64,000 bases of DNA, taken from Ktedonobacter racemifer DSM 44963. Lineage in GTDB: Bacteria; Chloroflexota; Ktedonobacteria; Ktedonobacterales; Ktedonobacteraceae. The DNA lies in assembly GCF_000178855.1 (NCBI RefSeq), contig NZ_ADVG01000002.1, positions 2,666,001 through 2,730,000 of the forward strand. The letters are read 5' to 3'. Of the stretch, positions 62,353 through 64,000 are shown piece by piece (within the stretch, counting starts at the first letter, position 1; every line of letters starts with the position of its first letter). The notes beneath the pieces are model-generated. The model was not told the origin of the DNA. It made no database searches and worked only from the letters and a program-made list of their open reading frames with translations. The position numbers and the translations under genes are program-made.

Positions 62353-62401
62353 AGGAAACCAGGGCCACTGTTGCGGCTAGCGCTCACGCGCCGGGTTTCC
62401 T
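62353..62401. repeat. REP-like hairpin element, copy 2 of 3
   Basis: Arms AGGAAACC and GGTTTCCT enclose CCACTGTTGCGGCTAGCGCT and CACGCG, like the element at 24088. Confidence 0.6.
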
Positions 62402-62463
62402 GATAGGTAGCAGGTTGCATACAAAACAAGTCACACGTATCCCATCCATGCCATAGATCTTAT

Positions 62464-62517
62464 TCCGAAACCCAACGCCACTAGTGTGTCTAGCGCTTCG
62501 CGCTCAGGGTGTTCGGA
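62464..62517. repeat. REP-like hairpin element, copy 3 of 3
   Basis: Arms TCCGAAACCC and GGGTGTTCGGA enclose CGCCACTAGTGTGTCTAGCG and CTTCGCGCTCA. Outer arms differ from the other copies, the core is shared. Confidence 0.6.
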
Positions 62518-62663
62518 GACGAAGATAATGACTATAAGCGACCTCATCTGGTGGGACAAATTCATTGTAACACTAAGGGCCAGAGTCTAGCAAATTACCT
62601 GGAGCAAGAAGTAGAGCTTCACAAACGTCATTCATGCTCTTGCAGATCGGCTCGCAGGCTCGC

Positions 62664-62732
62664 CTCTGGGTAAGAGGGATTGCCCGCGTAGCACATCCAA
62701 TCCCTCTTACCCAGAGCCCCGCAGGCGCGAAA
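62664..62732. repeat. 19-bp perfect inverted repeat plus head hairpin
   Basis: Arms 62664-62682 and 62698-62716, loop 15 nt. GCCCCGCAGGCGCGAAA follows, a copy of the head motif in reverse orientation. It lies between the divergent-free space upstream of purL and the end of the amidase gene. Confidence 0.65.
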
Positions 62733-62825
62733 ACGAATGCCCAAAAGAAGCGATGGAAAAGGGAAAGCCAGGCGGAGCACCATCGCCTGGCTTTCGGAAA
62801 GTAAGTAGGGTATCTGGGAAGTGCT

Positions 62826-64000
62826 CTACGAGTTGGGACGGCGTGTCAGGATGCGCTTCATCAAGTCGGTGAAGCCACTGTTTTTGACTACCCCATCCAG
62901 CAATATGCCCAGTGATGATTTGGGGGGAGCCTCCAGAGAGGGGAAGGCATTCCCAAATGGATCGGAGTTAGGCTGGTTATTGTAGGGTTGGCCATAAGTA
63001 GACTGGTTATATCCAGGTTGGTTGGGTATCTGGCTCACTGGATCAGGCTGGTAGTAGCCTTGATCCTGCGAGTAGGGTTGGTACGGCGCATTATAGGTAT
63101 TGGTATCCGCAGGTACCTGGCTCGCTGGATCAGGCTGACCATAGCCCTGGTCCTGTGGATAGGATTGGTATGGCGCATTATAGGTATCGGTGTCCGCGGG
63201 CACCTGGCTCGCTGGATCAGGCTGGTTATAACTTTGATCCTGCGGAAGGGGTGTATTGTTTGTATCCGCGGGTACCTGGGGTGTCTGCGGGACGGTCTGG
63301 CTCTGTGCTGGAGGCGTCGGGGTAGCCTGACCAGGGGTTTGTCCCTGACCTGGTCCCTGGGGCAAAGGCTGATCTATGTGCATCAGGTAGATTGGGCCTG
63401 CCCCAGGGGGGCGATCAAAAAGATGATTGGGATCATATGCCAGGATCCCTCGTTCAAAGCGCTGGTAGGAAAACTGAGCACTCGGATTAGGGTAGTATTC
63501 GTCCATGAGAGGCATACCCAGGTGTGTCAAACCGTTCTTGCCTGTGCCGCCAAAGCCACAATAAAAGTCGAGCATTCCGCCGAAGATGTAGTAGTTCGTA
63601 GCCTTGCAATGCCAGCGACCATTGCCCGCCTGCTCAAAGTAGCGCGCAACGATCTCGTCATTCAGATCAATCATGGCACCATTACCTGTACTTCCTCCGC
63701 TGCCACCACTGCTGCCACCGCTGTTGGAGCCACCGCTTCCCAGGTAGGAGATCAATTCATCCCAGGGATAAGGGCCGGGACAGCGGCTACGATTCACGGG
63801 ATCAATTGAGTAGTGGCCTGTAATGCCGCCATTACCATCGGCGCGCCGCCGGGGAATTTTATGTCGATCACAGATGTGGCTGATCAGGCGGAAGCTTGCC
63901 GCCTTCTGCGCATCGGTGATGGTATCTGAATTGTCGGTATGCGGTTTGACATGCTCAATGGAGATCGTTACCCAGTTGGGGTTAATACTTGAGGTCCACC
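62826..64000 (-). CDS. N-acetylmuramoyl-L-alanine amidase (Amidase_2 type), 5' end cut by window
   Basis: The frame is open to the right edge (NPNWVTISIEHVK ... RLISHICDRHKIPRR ... GGITGHYSIDPVNRSRCPGP), so the start lies outside. The EH in ISIEHVK and the GHYSID His fit the zinc amidase fold that cuts peptidoglycan between sugar and peptide. After the catalytic part come a Gly/Ser run, a ~90-residue module (WHCKATNYYIFGGMLDFYCG), and a Pro/Gln/Tyr-rich tail with 29-residue repeats. Likely secreted or cell-wall associated; the signal region is not visible. Confidence 0.82.
   Translation of the reverse strand, partial: WTSSINPNWVTISIEHVKPHTDNSDTITDAQKAASFRLISHICDRHKIPRRRADGNGGITGHYSIDPVNRSRCPGPYPWDELISYLGSGGSNSGGSSGGSGGSTGNGAMIDLNDEIVARYFEQAGNGRWHCKATNYYIFGGMLDFYCGFGGTGKNGLTHLGMPLMDEYYPNPSAQFSYQRFERGILAYDPNHLFDRPPGAGPIYLMHIDQPLPQGPGQGQTPGQATPTPPAQSQTVPQTPQVPADTNNTPLPQDQSYNQPDPASQVPADTDTYNAPYQSYPQDQGYGQPDPASQVPADTNTYNAPYQPYSQDQGYYQPDPVSQIPNQPGYNQSTYGQPYNNQPNSDPFGNAFPSLEAPPKSSLGILLDGVVKNSGFTDLMKRILTRRPNS
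63030..63275 (-). repeat. 87-bp coding tandem repeat (29 residues)
   Basis: The marker CTGGCTC(G/A)CTGGATCAGG recurs at 63030, 63117 and 63204, exactly 87 bp apart. The unit reads QVPADT(D/N)TYNAPYQ then QDQGY.QPDPAS. The copy nearest the catalytic domain is shorter. Confidence 0.85.

Larger units (their letters stand above)
62320..62825. other. 506-bp space upstream of purL with repeats
   Basis: It holds two REP-like elements (62353-62401 and 62464-62517) and one head-plus-palindrome (62664-62732). The purL promoter must lie here but I cannot place it with confidence. No riboswitch was recognised. Confidence 0.6.

Noticed and set aside
62320..62825. A purine riboswitch ahead of purL
   Set aside because: No conserved purine aptamer core was found; the space is filled by repeat elements.
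1..64000. CRISPR arrays, tRNA and rRNA genes
   Set aside because: No regularly spaced repeats, cloverleaf-like GTTCRA signatures or conserved rRNA blocks were seen on either strand.

Overview
The window looks like a chromosomal segment of a Ktedonobacteria-like member of the Chloroflexota. This rests on gene content: ECF sigma factors paired with membrane-anchored partner proteins, a complete 14-gene nuo operon, a fused purine operon, DUF4288, M29 and small PemK-type genes, and many IS elements. It is an inference; no rRNA marker is present. I found no tRNA, rRNA or CRISPR array.

Layout. 1-1.1 kb: a TnpB gene cut by the left edge. 1.2-18 kb: mostly single genes, namely a zinc-ribbon coiled-coil protein, DUF4288, guaA, a NUDIX hydrolase, an ADP-ribosylglycohydrolase and a convergent small partner, an M29 aminopeptidase, a toxin-antitoxin pair, a large uncharacterised protein, an ECF sigma factor with a WD40 membrane partner, an orphan DNA methyltransferase and a possible TcmP-like protein. 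18.2-22.0 kb: a nested mobile element, an ISAs1-type IS with perfect ends and a 10-bp target duplication, carrying a group II intron that interrupts the transposase inside its catalytic Glu codon. 22.1-38.0 kb: nuoA to nuoN, preceded by a near-consensus promoter only 20 bp from the IS end, with a 153-bp tandem duplication across the nuoI/nuoJ junction. 38-44 kb: accessory DNA with a CYTH protein, a frameshifted TnpB locus, an alpha/beta hydrolase, an HxlR regulator and an IS1-type element with a programmed-frameshift signal. 44-53 kb: a reductase pair with a candidate HxlR operator, DoxX, a phosphotransferase, a second ECF sigma/membrane pair, DUF899, an AlkZ-like protein and an Lrp regulator. 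52.8-62.3 kb, minus strand: purSL-purQM-purC-purF-purD-purN, with two domain fusions. The right edge cuts an N-acetylmuramoyl-alanine amidase with a repetitive tail.

The most unusual pattern is in the intergenic spaces. About twenty carry long inverted repeats, many with perfect stems of 23-36 bp and loops of 0-9 nt. Each stem sequence is unique, most sit at gene 3' ends, and several include the stop codon. Few have a terminator-like T run. Two lie between divergent genes, where a terminator role does not fit. Five share a small conserved 'head' hairpin; two further short repeat families are also present. This is the best candidate here for something poorly described.

Together the genes cover GMP and IMP synthesis (guaA and pur), aerobic respiration (nuo), extracytoplasmic signalling (two ECF modules), and repair and modification functions, set among several mobile elements in different states of decay.
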